Below, piece by piece: positions 11,239 through 20,339 of a DNA stretch of 64,000 nucleotides (within the stretch, counting starts at the first letter, position 1; every line of letters begins with the position of its first letter). The translations under genes and the position numbers were made by a program. The stretch lies in NCBI GenBank assembly GCA_024195265.1, contig JAJLRJ010000004.1:42674488-42738487 (forward strand), read 5' to 3'. This DNA is from Dendrophyllia cribrosa (taxonomy: Eukaryota; Cnidaria; Anthozoa; Scleractinia; Dendrophylliidae). A model generated the notes under the pieces. The model did not search any database, was not told the origin of the DNA, and saw only the letters and a list, made by a program, of their open reading frames with translations.

Positions 11239-11954
11239 TGTGTTCAATTGAAGAGAACTAGCGTGTGAGAACAGGCTTCCTAGTCTCTATAAAAGATACG
11301 TGGACGACACGCTGGCTCTGGTAAGCGACCCCTCCGAAGCCACCGACTTTCTGACATGTCTTAATGAAGCCCACCCCTCCATTCAATTTACGATGGAAAT
11401 AGCAACCAACGATCGACTACCATTCATTGGCATGGAAATCATCAAAGTTGACGGCAGCCTAGAAACCTACGTTTACAGAAAGAAAACAAATAAAGGGCCC
11501 CTTCTTCACTACCAAAGCCATGTTGACAGCCGCTACAAACGGTCACTGTTGCGAACTATCCGGGGGGGGGGGGGTACTCCCTTATATACGCTATATAGGT
11601 ATGTGCCGCCCGATAGGGTAGGGTTTTTTAGGTGCTCAGTCCTTAAATAGGGTATCCTTTTTGGTATTTTTGGTATTGTGGTCCATATATATTCCTTAGA
11701 TAGGGTCACTAAATTGCAGTATCCACCTCAACGCGCAAAACGAAAAAGATATGGTCTGTTAAAACTGGGCCTTAAAAAGGGTATCAAATCTCGATTTTCT
11801 ACCCTTAAATAGGGTCAGGCGGCACACACCTATCCTACATTGTCGGGAGTACCCCCCCCCCCCCCCCCGGGCGAACTATGTTGGACCGTGCAAAGCGCTT
11901 GTCGTCTACACAGGACTTCCTTTTGTAAGAATGTAAAAACTTAAAAAGGATGTT
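11239..11954 (+). pseudogene. Penelope-like reverse transcriptase, C-terminal part, split by a MITE
   Basis: A 5'-truncated PLE RT. The frame shows LYKRYVDDTLALV, containing the YVDD catalytic motif, then LPFIGMEI and the thumb-side YRKKTNKGPLLHYQSHVDSR. The frame breaks at the MITE (11560-11870), resumes with LDRAKRLSST, hits a stop, and is cut at 11954 by the BEL/Pao element. Its continuation, including the GIY-YIG endonuclease, lies at 17829-18343. PLEs prime reverse transcription from a nick made by this endonuclease. This copy is dead. Confidence 0.85.
11560..11870. mobile_element. 311-bp MITE with poly-G/poly-C ends
   Basis: The terminal inverted repeats read CCGGGGG...TACTCCC and GGGAGTA...CCCCCGG, and the inner arms share GGCACACACCTATC-like tracts. 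GCGAACTAT flanks both sides (11551-11559 and 11871-11879) as a perfect 9-bp target duplication; it could be scored as 8 bp plus a shared G. A diverged relative lies at about 35245-35430. No coding capacity; the transposase family is unknown. Confidence 0.85.
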
Positions 11955-12175
11955 TGTACCGAACTTGGGGGTACACTCAAGACTGACTTGTACAATTCCA
12001 CGTTTTATTTGTTCCTACAATACTCTCTTACATTTTCTCCCACCGATTCGATTCCTCTCGAGTTCTTACACACTCAATCACCATCTCTCTTCTCCTATTT
12101 CAAAAGTCAATCAACGAAAAAATCAAAAAATGTCATATCCGGTAATTATATTTCGGCACTCGACAGTTCCGGTCA
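11955..12175 (-). repeat. BEL/Pao 3' LTR
   Basis: 221 bp. In element direction it starts TGACCGGAAC and ends GTTCGGTACA, so it has TG...CA ends. It differs from the partner at 17608-17828 at one base in the GACTGACTTG tract. The purine tract TTTTTAGGGGAGCG (minus strand, just above 12175) precedes it and should prime plus-strand synthesis. Confidence 0.95.
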
Positions 12176-12239
12176 CGCTCCCCTAAAAATTAATGTTCTT
12201 AATTTTTACTCTCTGTCTCCTCTATTCAGAACATCAAGT

Positions 12240-15200
12240 CTAGTCAAGTTCAAGTTCACGATCAACGATCAGTTTGATTTTCGCTCTCGCATCGTGGGCT
12301 GCCCTTCTCTTTGCCACACTCCTGTTGGGTTCTTGACTTGTAGTTTCGTTCACCTCGGCCGATTCCTTGCTGTAGCTCCTTATTTCGAGGGGACACACTA
12401 GCTGAAGTGGACGTTGAATCTTGTTTCCTTTGTGTAGTAGAACAACTCCCCTCACAACTCCGTCTCTCCCTTTCACATGTTGAACCACTTTGGCCTTCTT
12501 CCACTCGCCTCGGTTTCTGTTCTCACCTACCACTAGAACAATCTCTCCTATCTCAGGCACTTGTAGCTTGTCCTTTCTGTTAACTCTGTGCGATTCCATT
12601 AGACTGTGGACATATTCTTTCTGCCAACGGTGCCATGCGTGTTCTCTAGCGTTTTTCAGACGTCTGTGCAGCTTGGTGACTTCCTCCTCGTCGACCTCAA
12701 TATCTGCTAGCTCATGAGCATTCTGGCCCCACATCAGAACATTTGGCGTCAAGGTTTGTGATCCGCCCTCGTCACTCTCAACGTATGTTAGGGGTCGATT
12801 GTTGAGGTGCTTCTCGGTGTCTATGACCACTGCTTCAAGTTGTTCAAAGGCAAGATGTGTGTTTCCCAGCGTCTTGTACACTGTTTTCTTGATGTCTTTA
12901 ATCAGCCTTTCGTACATTCCTCCCCACCATGGTGACTTGGAGAGATTGAACTGCCATTTAATCTCTTCTTGTGCGAGGAAATCTTGTAACTTCTCACTCT
13001 TACGAATCTTTTTAATCCATGTTGCCGTTGTCTTAAATGTTGCGGCGTTGTCTGATATAATTCGCTCCGGTCTCGTTCTTCTTGTTATGAAGGCGTTTAG
13101 CTTCCTTTGAAATTCCTCAGCTGTCTGGGTTCTGGTCAGCTCCAGGTGCACCGCTCTCGATGTCGCACATGTGAAAATCAGCACATAAGCCTTCTCCTCC
13201 CTTGTCTTGCTAACCTTGCACTTCAACGGCCCGGCAAAGTCCACACCCACGTACTGAAAGGGACGACTGACCTCAGTACGAAACTCTGGTAGCATGGAAG
13301 TGGTCGGCGCTCCGTATGGCTTGGTGGCGAACACCTTACAGATGTTGCAGTTACGTATCTCCTTCTTCACTAGGGTACGGAGTCGAGGTATCCACCATTC
13401 TTCCCTCAAAGCCGCCATTGTGTTGGCCACACCCAAGTGCTTTATTTGAGCGTGGACGTGTTGAATGAGCTTCTGAGTAAACGGCCCATCCTCTAAGTAG
13501 GTTGGGTTGTATCCCTGGATTCTTCCAGTGCATTTGAGGAGTTTGGTCTCCTTGTCCCTGACTAGTTTCCATCCGGGTCTTTCCATGTCATCAGGGATTC
13601 CTCTTTGTACTCTTTCCACCCAATGTTGTCTAGCTTTCGCAAGTTCTTCGGTACACAGTGGGCCCGACTTCTTCTTTATCTTCTTTAACTTGGCAAGACT
13701 GTTGGTCTTGAATCTCAGGACCCAAGCAGTAATCCGTAGCACTCTCCAATACGTGTTTCGCAAGAGCAGCTCTTGCCACTCATCTGTCTCTTGGTCTTCA
13801 CTGCTGCCTTTAACTTGTTCTTTGGTTTCAGTTGGCATTTCCTCCCTCGTGTAAGCCACAATATCCTTCAGTGGTTTCTCTTCTTCTTGAGACCTTGGAG
13901 TGCACTTAATGCTTGGCTGGGGTGGCCACTCCTCCTTTGCTAGTAGCCACTGTGGTCCTTCATACCATCCATACTCCTCCATCTTGCCCAGAGATGCACC
14001 TCTACTTCCCAGATCAGCAAGGTTTTGTTCTGTGGGGCAATATCTCCATTGAATTTCGAATTCTTCCGTTATCTGGGCCATTTTCCGCACTCTGTTTGAG
14101 ACGAACACCTTCCAGGACTTTCCGGGATTTAAAATCCAGTATAAAGCTACCATGCTGTCCATCCACACTGTGATACTTTCCACTGGCCATCCTCGCAGAG
14201 CGTTATGGAGATTCTTCGCTAGATTTGCCGCCATTTGTCCACCGATTAACTCTAATCTTGCTATTGAAGTGTTTCGTTTGGAGATCCTCGATTTCGATGT
14301 CAGGAGGCCTTTGACCACGCCTGAACTGTGCTCTACTACGGCTATGGCGGCAGCGCAGCAGGCTTGATTACTTGCATCGGCGAATATGTGTAGGTGTACT
14401 GCTTCTACCTTTGTCATGCCTCTCATTATGCTCCTAGGTACGGTCACATTTTTCAATTGCTTTGTCCACTTGGTCCACTCCTTTCTTAGGGGATCCGATA
14501 TCTCCACGGTCCAACCTTTCTTCTCGTCACACGCCTCTCTGTATATCCGCTTTCCCTCCACAGTAGTCGGCGATAATATGCCGAGGGGGTCATATATGCT
14601 ACCCAGGTGGCTGAGAATAGTTTTCTTGGTAACCGGTTCTTCCTCAGCAAATCGTCGCATGGTTAATTCTAACGTGTCGTTTTGTTTGTCCCAGTTAAGT
14701 CCAAGTATCTTGCTTGCATTGGTCATCCCATCACTCTCAAGCTCTCGAAGATTGGACTCCCATTTGTGAACTGGAAACCTTGCCTCCTTCAATATCTGGG
14801 TAGCTTCTGATTTGAACCTTTTCATTTCTTCTAATCCTTGGCCAGTTTTCATTAAGTTATCCACATAGGTGTTGTCTCGCAGCGTTTGAACTGTTTCTCT
14901 GACCTCTTCAGGCTGTTGGTTGTAGTGATTCTGTAAGGTGGCTCCAAGTATGAATGGGCTTGCCTCTGCTCCAAAGGGCACTCGTGTGAACCGGAAGTGT
15001 TCTTCTTGTCCATTCACCTTGAATAGGAAGCGGAATGCATCCCTGTCGTCTTCCTTTATTCCCACTTGTAGAAACGCCTTTTCTATGTCCCCGAGTAGAA
15101 TATCTGTTGACATCCTCGCTCTGATCAGTATATCCCACATAAGTGGCTGTAAGGGTGGTCCTCTGTACATGCAGTCATTGATACTGTTCGCCAAGTAGTG

Positions 15201-16781
15201 AGGCTTAGCGCTCGCATCAAACACCATTCTGACTTTTGTAGTGACTGCATCTTCTCTGATCACTGGCTTGTGTGGCATATAAAACACACGGTCTCCTGTC
15301 GGACGATCGGGCACCTTTTCAATGATTCCACTTTCGTTCTGGGTCGCTACAATCTTCTCATATTCTTCTTTCAACTTCATGTTTTGCTCTAACTTCTTCT
15401 CAACTCTCTGTAGGCGCTGTCTGCTTTGCGTTTCGTTAGTCTCCGCTAATTTCCGTCCTGGAATCCAGGGAACGTTAACTTCGTATCTCCCATCTGCTTT
15501 TCTTGAAATGTTTTCTACGAACTCTGTGTGCACGTCCAACTGCGAGCTCTCTCCCCGGTCCTCTACTCCTAATACATCTAGACTGTACAACCGTTCGTAG
15601 TCACTCGTTTCTCTGGTGAACAGACAGCCATCTGTGATGCGATCACCGCCATGAATGACCCAGCCAAAGGTCGTTCCTTCAACTATGGGCTCCCCTGGCT
15701 TCCCTTTGAAAACATCTTCTGTCTTGATTCGGCAGTAGGTACTATCACCTAGGATAACATGGATTGTGTAGTCATCTCCCGGGTTCTTATAGAATCGCTT
15801 GTCTTTTGTGTGATCGTATTTCCATTTCAGGGTGCTAAGGTCTGGTCTCCGGATGGTCGTGAAGTCCGCCATCTTTGCTCCAGTGACTTCAATCCGCTCT
15901 CTCGCCTGTCCATCAACTGAATCTATGGTTAGGTCGAAAATAGGCATGGACTGTTTCTGTGTTCCACTCAACGTAACTATTTGCCGGGTTTCGTGACGTA
16001 CTGGGTTTAACTTTAGCCTTCTGACAGCTTCCAGTGAGATGAAGTTCCTACCCGATCCTGTGTCAAGGTAAGCCCACAGTGTTGTTCCATTGATATTAAC
16101 AGGGATTATTGCTGGGAGTGTCTCCTCGGCTGATGGCGTATACACGGTGAGTAGGGGATTGTCATTTCTGTCACAAATGCTTGTGTGATGTCTCCCTTTA
16201 CATTTGAAACAGCCACGGCTTCGGCAATGATGACCAATGTGCCCCGCCCTTCCGCAATTGTAGCACAATCGATTATCCGCTAGAAATTTCCTTCTGCTCT
16301 CTAATGTCTTGTACGTTTCACAACGGTCTCCCCAGTGACCTTGTTTGCAGTAGAGGCAGACGGGTGTGGTTTTATTTTGATCCGGTTGTGATTTGTCATC
16401 TCCTTTTGCAGTGTACCAGTGTCTCTCCTTCTTCTGGTTTTCTCGAACAGTTCCAGGCTGTTCTTCCATTCTGTTTCTCTTCAGCCATCCTTGTAGGTTG
16501 TTCATCAGATCCTCCATTCGCCAATTCTCCCAATTATCGTCAGTCCGTACGAGGTCTGGCTTCACTTGCGGTAATTTGTTTAGTGTGGAGATCACAAACC
16601 CTCGCAGCATATCGGCTTCACCCATCGTAACCAGTGCGTCGTAGTTTCTGCTGAGATTTTCGTAAAATTCCTGAATTCTAAGGAAGTGGTTTCCTTTAAC
16701 ACTCGGAAGACTTACAATTTCTTGCACGTGAGCGCTTACCACCAGCTTTTTTGGCCGTACTCTATCTTCAGTCGTTCCCAT
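12240..16781 (-). CDS. pol: BEL/Pao Pol polyprotein
   Basis: An uninterrupted 1513-residue frame. It begins with the end of the DUF1759 gag region, then zinc knuckles at about 142-203 ([27 protein letters not shown]), aspartic protease (DTGS at 240-243), reverse transcriptase at about 500-690 with YVDN at 639-642, RNase H at about 796-928 (FADAS, LELIGG, WMDSM), an integrase zinc finger at about 1108-1148, and a DDE integrase core with D1181, D1244 and E1291. A DUF5641-like tail follows at 1365-1470. BEL/Pao catalytic boxes usually read YVDD, so the last Asp is replaced by Asn here; this may be family variation or a defect. The frame overlaps the gag-like frame by 46 bases in a different phase. 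The first in-frame ATG (16781) lies inside sequence homologous to gag, so it is probably not the natural start. Confidence 0.95.
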   Translation of the reverse strand: MGTTEDRVRPKKLVVSAHVQEIVSLPSVKGNHFLRIQEFYENLSRNYDALVTMGEADMLRGFVISTLNKLPQVKPDLVRTDDNWENWRMEDLMNNLQGWLKRNRMEEQPGTVRENQKKERHWYTAKGDDKSQPDQNKTTPVCLYCKQGHWGDRCETYKTLESRRKFLADNRLCYNCGRAGHIGHHCRSRGCFKCKGRHHTSICDRNDNPLLTVYTPSAEETLPAIIPVNINGTTLWAYLDTGSGRNFISLEAVRRLKLNPVRHETRQIVTLSGTQKQSMPIFDLTIDSVDGQARERIEVTGAKMADFTTIRRPDLSTLKWKYDHTKDKRFYKNPGDDYTIHVILGDSTYCRIKTEDVFKGKPGEPIVEGTTFGWVIHGGDRITDGCLFTRETSDYERLYSLDVLGVEDRGESSQLDVHTEFVENISRKADGRYEVNVPWIPGRKLAETNETQSRQRLQRVEKKLEQNMKLKEEYEKIVATQNESGIIEKVPDRPTGDRVFYMPHKPVIREDAVTTKVRMVFDASAKPHYLANSINDCMYRGPPLQPLMWDILIRARMSTDILLGDIEKAFLQVGIKEDDRDAFRFLFKVNGQEEHFRFTRVPFGAEASPFILGATLQNHYNQQPEEVRETVQTLRDNTYVDNLMKTGQGLEEMKRFKSEATQILKEARFPVHKWESNLRELESDGMTNASKILGLNWDKQNDTLELTMRRFAEEEPVTKKTILSHLGSIYDPLGILSPTTVEGKRIYREACDEKKGWTVEISDPLRKEWTKWTKQLKNVTVPRSIMRGMTKVEAVHLHIFADASNQACCAAAIAVVEHSSGVVKGLLTSKSRISKRNTSIARLELIGGQMAANLAKNLHNALRGWPVESITVWMDSMVALYWILNPGKSWKVFVSNRVRKMAQITEEFEIQWRYCPTEQNLADLGSRGASLGKMEEYGWYEGPQWLLAKEEWPPQPSIKCTPRSQEEEKPLKDIVAYTREEMPTETKEQVKGSSEDQETDEWQELLLRNTYWRVLRITAWVLRFKTNSLAKLKKIKKKSGPLCTEELAKARQHWVERVQRGIPDDMERPGWKLVRDKETKLLKCTGRIQGYNPTYLEDGPFTQKLIQHVHAQIKHLGVANTMAALREEWWIPRLRTLVKKEIRNCNICKVFATKPYGAPTTSMLPEFRTEVSRPFQYVGVDFAGPLKCKVSKTREEKAYVLIFTCATSRAVHLELTRTQTAEEFQRKLNAFITRRTRPERIISDNAATFKTTATWIKKIRKSEKLQDFLAQEEIKWQFNLSKSPWWGGMYERLIKDIKKTVYKTLGNTHLAFEQLEAVVIDTEKHLNNRPLTYVESDEGGSQTLTPNVLMWGQNAHELADIEVDEEEVTKLHRRLKNAREHAWHRWQKEYVHSLMESHRVNRKDKLQVPEIGEIVLVVGENRNRGEWKKAKVVQHVKGRDGVVRGVVLLHKGNKIQRPLQLVCPLEIRSYSKESAEVNETTSQEPNRSVAKRRAAHDARAKIKLIVDRELELD

Positions 16782-17488
16782 GCTGTTTTGTAACCGATTT
16801 CGCCGGGTTTTAGGTTTCCAATTTTTCCACGTACAGCAGGGGTTACCATCTCGAGCAGATAGCCAAATTTCTCTTCTGCGCTGATAGGTTTATTATGAAC
16901 TTGCGTCACGAACATATTTTCGAATCTCACCCAGTCGGTAGGTGTTCCTTTGAAAGGAGTGATCCTAAGCTTCGGTAATTTCGCTGTTGTAGCGCGAACG
17001 TTGTTCTCCAATTCCAATTTCTTTTGCGTAAGTTCAAGTTCTGCGTCGAGTTTTTCCTCCCACATCTGCCTTTGTTTTTCGTGCATTTCTTGTTGATATT
17101 GCCTTTCCTTCTCATATTTCAACTCCAAATTTTCACTCTCGGTCTGTTGGGCTTTCTGGTTCTCCCTCTTCTCCAGTATCTTCAACAAGCTCTCTCTTTT
17201 GTCGACGAAAGGGGAATATTTCGCCTTGGTGTTCTTTTTCCATTGTCGTACGTCTCTTGGTGTGTAAACATCACGTTCCAATTTCAGTTCTTGCATTTGA
17301 GACACGAGGTCATTGAGCCGATCCAGTATTTCATCTGTTCTTTTGCACACAACTACCATTTCTTTAAAATCGCCGGTTTCAATCGATTCTTCTGTATCTC
17401 CCAGATAGTAATCCAACTTGTCGATTTCCTTTTTGATGTCCTTTTCGAATTTTTTCTCCTCCTCGCTGAGACCTTCCAAATTTTCCAT
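16736..17488 (-). CDS. gag: BEL/Pao gag-like N-terminal frame (DUF1759)
   Basis: The open frame reaches back to 17629, into the LTR, but the ATG at 17488 ([13 protein letters not shown]) is the likelier start because it is the first after the LTR and primer-binding site. The protein has a long charged coiled coil and then a DUF1759 domain ([29 protein letters not shown]). It stops a few codons past an A6 run at about 16746-16751. A one-base shift backwards there enters the pol frame. BEL elements usually have one gag-pol frame, so this is either a one-base deletion in this copy or a -1 frameshift site. Confidence 0.85.
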   Translation of the reverse strand: MENLEGLSEEEKKFEKDIKKEIDKLDYYLGDTEESIETGDFKEMVVVCKRTDEILDRLNDLVSQMQELKLERDVYTPRDVRQWKKNTKAKYSPFVDKRESLLKILEKRENQKAQQTESENLELKYEKERQYQQEMHEKQRQMWEEKLDAELELTQKKLELENNVRATTAKLPKLRITPFKGTPTDWVRFENMFVTQVHNKPISAEEKFGYLLEMVTPAVRGKIGNLKPGEIGYKTAWERLKIEYGQKSWW

Positions 17489-17586
17489 GTTGATTTGATT
17501 TAGTTGAGCGGCCGATTTTACCACGCCACAAATCCTCTGTTTGTTCGCGATCTTGTTCCGCTGAACTCCTCTCCCATGTAAACGGA

Positions 17587-17603
17587 TCCTGGTCCCGGCA
17601 CCA
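17587..17603 (-). promoter_or_regulatory. BEL/Pao primer-binding site
   Basis: Four bases inside the 5' LTR, the minus strand reads TGGTGCCGGGACCAGGA. It starts TGG as expected for pairing with a tRNA 3' CCA end. I did not identify the tRNA. Confidence 0.75.
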
Positions 17604-17607
17604 CTAA

Positions 17608-17828
17608 TGTACCGAACTTGGGGGTACACTCAAGACTCACTTGTACAATTCCACGTTTTATTTGTTCCTACAATACTCTCTTACATTTTCTCCCACCGAT
17701 TCGATTCCTCTCGAGTTCTTACACACTCAATCACCATCTCTCTTCTCCTATTTCAAAAGTCAATCAACGAAAAAATCAAAAAATGTCATATCCGGTAATT
17801 ATATTTCGGCACTCGACAGTTCCGGTCA
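17608..17828 (-). repeat. BEL/Pao 5' LTR
   Basis: 221 bp, one mismatch to the 3' LTR at 11955-12175. It should contain the element's promoter and poly(A) signal, but no canonical box was singled out. Its near-identity to the other LTR indicates a recent insertion. Confidence 0.95.
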
Positions 17829-18343
17829 TATTTTTGAAATTAAAATATCCTGAGAAGCTCATCGACTCAGCTATTAATCGCCTCCAGCATCCTCCAGAAC
17901 AGGTTACAACACCATCTGATAGTCCTGTTCGGATTATTATGGCATATAAGGATCAGAAATCGGCTGACGCGGTTCGCAGACAACTTTGCGACCTCGGAGT
18001 GAAAATTAACCAACAACTACAGCCAGTGTTCACAAGCAAAAAGATCGCTGATCATCTGAGAGTTACGGAAGAAAAATCACCCCTGAAAAACCAGCAAAGT
18101 GTAGTATATGAATTCAAATGTGATTTGTGTGGTACAAATTATATTGGCTACACTTGCCGCCATCTTCATCAGCGTGTTGACGAACATAAACATTCCGTGA
18201 TCGGAAAACACTTCAGGGACGAGCACGTCTTGACACCCGTCGACTTAATTAAGAACTTCAAAGTGCTTAAGAAATGCCGCAGCAAACTCGAATGTTTGAA
18301 ACTAAACACGCAAGCGGATTTCATGCCACGCATTGTAATTTAA
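17829..18343 (+). pseudogene. Penelope-like C-terminal region with GIY-YIG endonuclease
   Basis: Continuation of the PLE cut by the BEL element at 11954. The frame reads through KLKYPEKLIDSAI, then the GIY-YIG core as CDLCGTNYIGYTCRHLHQRVDEHKH, preceded by the usual Cys pair. Compared with the inverted fragment at 10950-11238 it has lost about 70 bases near the C terminus. The open frame starts inside the LTR, so its first ~70 residues are LTR-derived and not real protein. Confidence 0.85.
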
Positions 18344-18480
18344 TTTATTTTCTCACACCCTTATTCCTATAAATATACTTAACCGTTACCGTCAATTTAT
18401 TGATTCGACAATGATGACATGAAGTCATCGAAACGTCATGTAATTTTCGTATCGTTAATTTTCTTGTTAAAATTACACAA
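18344..18480 (+). mobile_element. Penelope-like 3' end with GAAAC hairpin
   Basis: Follows the GIY-YIG stop directly and is repeated on the minus strand at 9268-9460. It holds GATGAC-atgaa-GTCATC followed by GAAACGTC at about 18414-18437. This resembles the PLE terminal motif related to hammerhead ribozymes, but the conserved CUGANGA box is not intact. Confidence 0.6.
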
Positions 18481-18700
18481 TTGCTTTGGTTTTGCATTGC
18501 TACGCTTTATGATTGGCTAAAAAATCTCGCGCCACTTTCTCGACCAATAAGAAGTAAGTCCAAAACCAATCGTGACTTGCTGTAATTGCTTCGCGCTCTG
18601 ATTGGTTCATTGGATTGTTTACCACTGCTATGATTGGTCAGAGTTATTACTTTGGTTTTTGTTTTACGACACTCAATTAAAAACTGCTCTATGATACCTT
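18481..18700. mobile_element. MITE copy with CCAAT/ATTGG-rich body
   Basis: Matches the better-delimited copy at 37864-38106 (shared GATTGGCTAAAAA, TCTCGCGCCACTTT, ACACTCAATTAAAAACTGCTC). The left end is missing here. The same terminal piece is visible at 9272-9310 next to the foldback element. Confidence 0.6.
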
Positions 18701-18760
18701 TCTCTTACACAAACAACTGTTGTTTTTGTCCTAGCAAATTGAAATCATTTCACACAGAAT

Positions 18761-19315
18761 GCAAGCGACTACTTCTCCCCTCCCCGCCCGGGTCCCCTTG
18801 CAACACCGTATATGACTAGTAGTGACGGAATCTACAAAGAACATATCGCTTATTTAAAGAGAAAAGACTGGAAAACAGCGGGAACGATTGCTTGCTCATG
18901 TTATAGCAAGATCTCTTGTTTGGGTTTCGCGCGAAATAACGCGTATAAAGTGAGTTATACGAAACAGCCTCCCGGTGGGCTTTGATTTTTGTCGCCCTCA
19001 CCGGAAACCCAAACAAAAGAGCCCGATCTCAAGCCAAGTCAAATTTGACTCCTTTGCCCCTTGTGTTATAGCAAAATAAACAGGACTGTCTTATCGTGTG
19101 AAACATCATTACATCTAAATATGGAGTGTAGTCCAGTTGTGGACCCCCGTCTGGGGAGGTGTTGCGTGACGGGGGGTCCACAACTGGACAATACGGAGCG
19201 GAGTTGCACGACCTACCTAAATTATAGAGATTATTCATTCATGCAGTCGATCTACTTGAATGTTTGTGATAAAAGTGATAGCTATTGCACACTTTGTTCA
19301 AAGAATATTCACAAA
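18761..19315. repeat. Insertion in repeat X with internal inverted repeats
   Basis: Present in copy 2 of repeat X but absent from copy 1, so it is an insertion or replacement. It contains an inverted pair TTGTTTGGGTTTC / GGAAACCCAAACAA (about 18917 and 19001) and a strong hairpin at 19131-19189, whose 21-base arms begin GTCCAGTTGTGGACCCCC. No coding frame recognised. Confidence 0.5.
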
Positions 19316-19474
19316 AAAATGTATTTGCCACCGTTATTTTGAACACATTGCCTTGGATTGCTTTTCAAGCAGTCCAACTCATTTCCGGATCATACCAAAT
19401 TGCTGGAATTCCGGTCAGCGGAAATTTATTAAAAAATCAAGATGGACGATTTGAAAAGTATTTGGCTCGATACA
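19316..19474 (+). repeat. Dispersed repeat X, copy 2, left part
   Basis: Matches the reverse complement of about 6172-6320. It stops at the left border of the Ngaro-like element and resumes at 24562 on its other side, which gives exact insertion borders. Confidence 0.8.
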
Positions 19475-19600
19475 AAATGTATTTCCCATGGGCATACGCA
19501 TCATTACCATGCTTGGCATTCGCAGTTTTGCCTATTTAAACCACTCCTTGATTCGTGCTATTCACTTGACGCCAATCAGCCATCCTACAACTTTGCTCGG
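19475..19600 (+). repeat. Split direct repeat A1
   Basis: Left end of the element, starting AAATGTATTTCCCATGGGC. It equals A2 (24019-24145) apart from one T in a T run. Confidence 0.9.
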
Positions 19601-19611
19601 TCATAACCAGT

Positions 19612-20211
19612 TATGACCGACGAAGCGTAGGTTAACGTAGCAGCGATTCGAAAGGACTTCGACCAATTTAAGGATTTTTTACTAGACCAGCTTCGCCAGC
19701 ATAAAACCGAATTGTCCGCTCAATTTAGTAAATCTAGCGAGGCAGCAGATTCCGCTTTCCAGATATCCAAACAACTGAAATTCGGTGCGTCACATTCAAG
19801 TACTCCGGCAACGAGAAGAGCTACAAGTTCAACTCCGCGGTTATTGACAAGTTACAAAGTGCGCTTATCGCCAGAACAGCCGAAGAAAAGGAACTATTAA
19901 TACGCGAAGCTATCGATCGCCTGGAGAAAAGGAACCGTAAAATCAGAATTGAAGACTCCTCCGAGGCCGGTTGGTTAACGGTGAAACACTACGAGGGTAA
20001 CGCCGTCGCATTGAGTCCCGAAGACGACAAGAAAATTCGTGCGGCGGAGAAGGAGGCGCCACGTGAACTCGGCCGCAATAGGATCAAACGTAATGCGGAG
20101 CGATCTCAGGGCAGAAGTTTGCAATATCCTTCATACGGGGTCCGTTACGCAGGACAAGGAAGCTCGTCCAGGTTTTTCAACCAGCCCTCGCAGTTCAGAC
20201 AGCCGGACTAA
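19612..20211 (+). pseudogene. Ngaro-like gag region
   Basis: Two open stretches in different frames, 19712-19900 (SKSSEAADSAFQISKQLKF) and 19981-20211 (LSPEDDKKIRAAEKEA, then a basic RNIKR-like and Ser/Gln-rich tail). The positions and the acidic-then-basic character fit the ORF1 of DIRS-type elements, but there is no single catalytic motif to confirm it. At least one frameshift separates the pieces. Confidence 0.55.
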
Positions 20212-20339
20212 CCAAGGGAACACTGTCATTTCTGCAGAAATTCCCGGCGTTGGTGGCGCGAATGTCCCAGTCAATCCCATTGGCAACACCAGTAGCACAG
20301 CCTCAAGTACCTCTTCGCCTTATACGGCCGCCCGGTCAT

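Larger units (their letters stand above)
11955..17828 (-). mobile_element. BEL/Pao LTR retrotransposon, nearly intact and young
   Basis: A 5874-bp element on the minus strand, bounded by two 221-bp LTRs that differ at one position. Order in element direction: 5' LTR, primer-binding site, gag-like frame, long pol, polypurine tract, 3' LTR. Flanks are TGTT and TATT, a 4-bp target duplication with one change. Removing the element and one copy of those four bases leaves the interrupted PLE frame in phase, which supports the boundaries. The family is clear from the DUF1759 gag, the protease-RT-RNase H-integrase order and the DUF5641-like tail. Confidence 0.95.

Noticed and set aside
12490..17503. 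Many plus-strand frames up to 159 codons
   Set aside because: They lie antisense to the intact BEL/Pao gag and pol frames, whose motifs are unmistakable.
17607..17853. Plus-strand frames in the LTR, including the start of the 241-codon frame at 17618
   Set aside because: They are LTR sequence repeated at 11955-12175. Only the part after 17829 is PLE protein.
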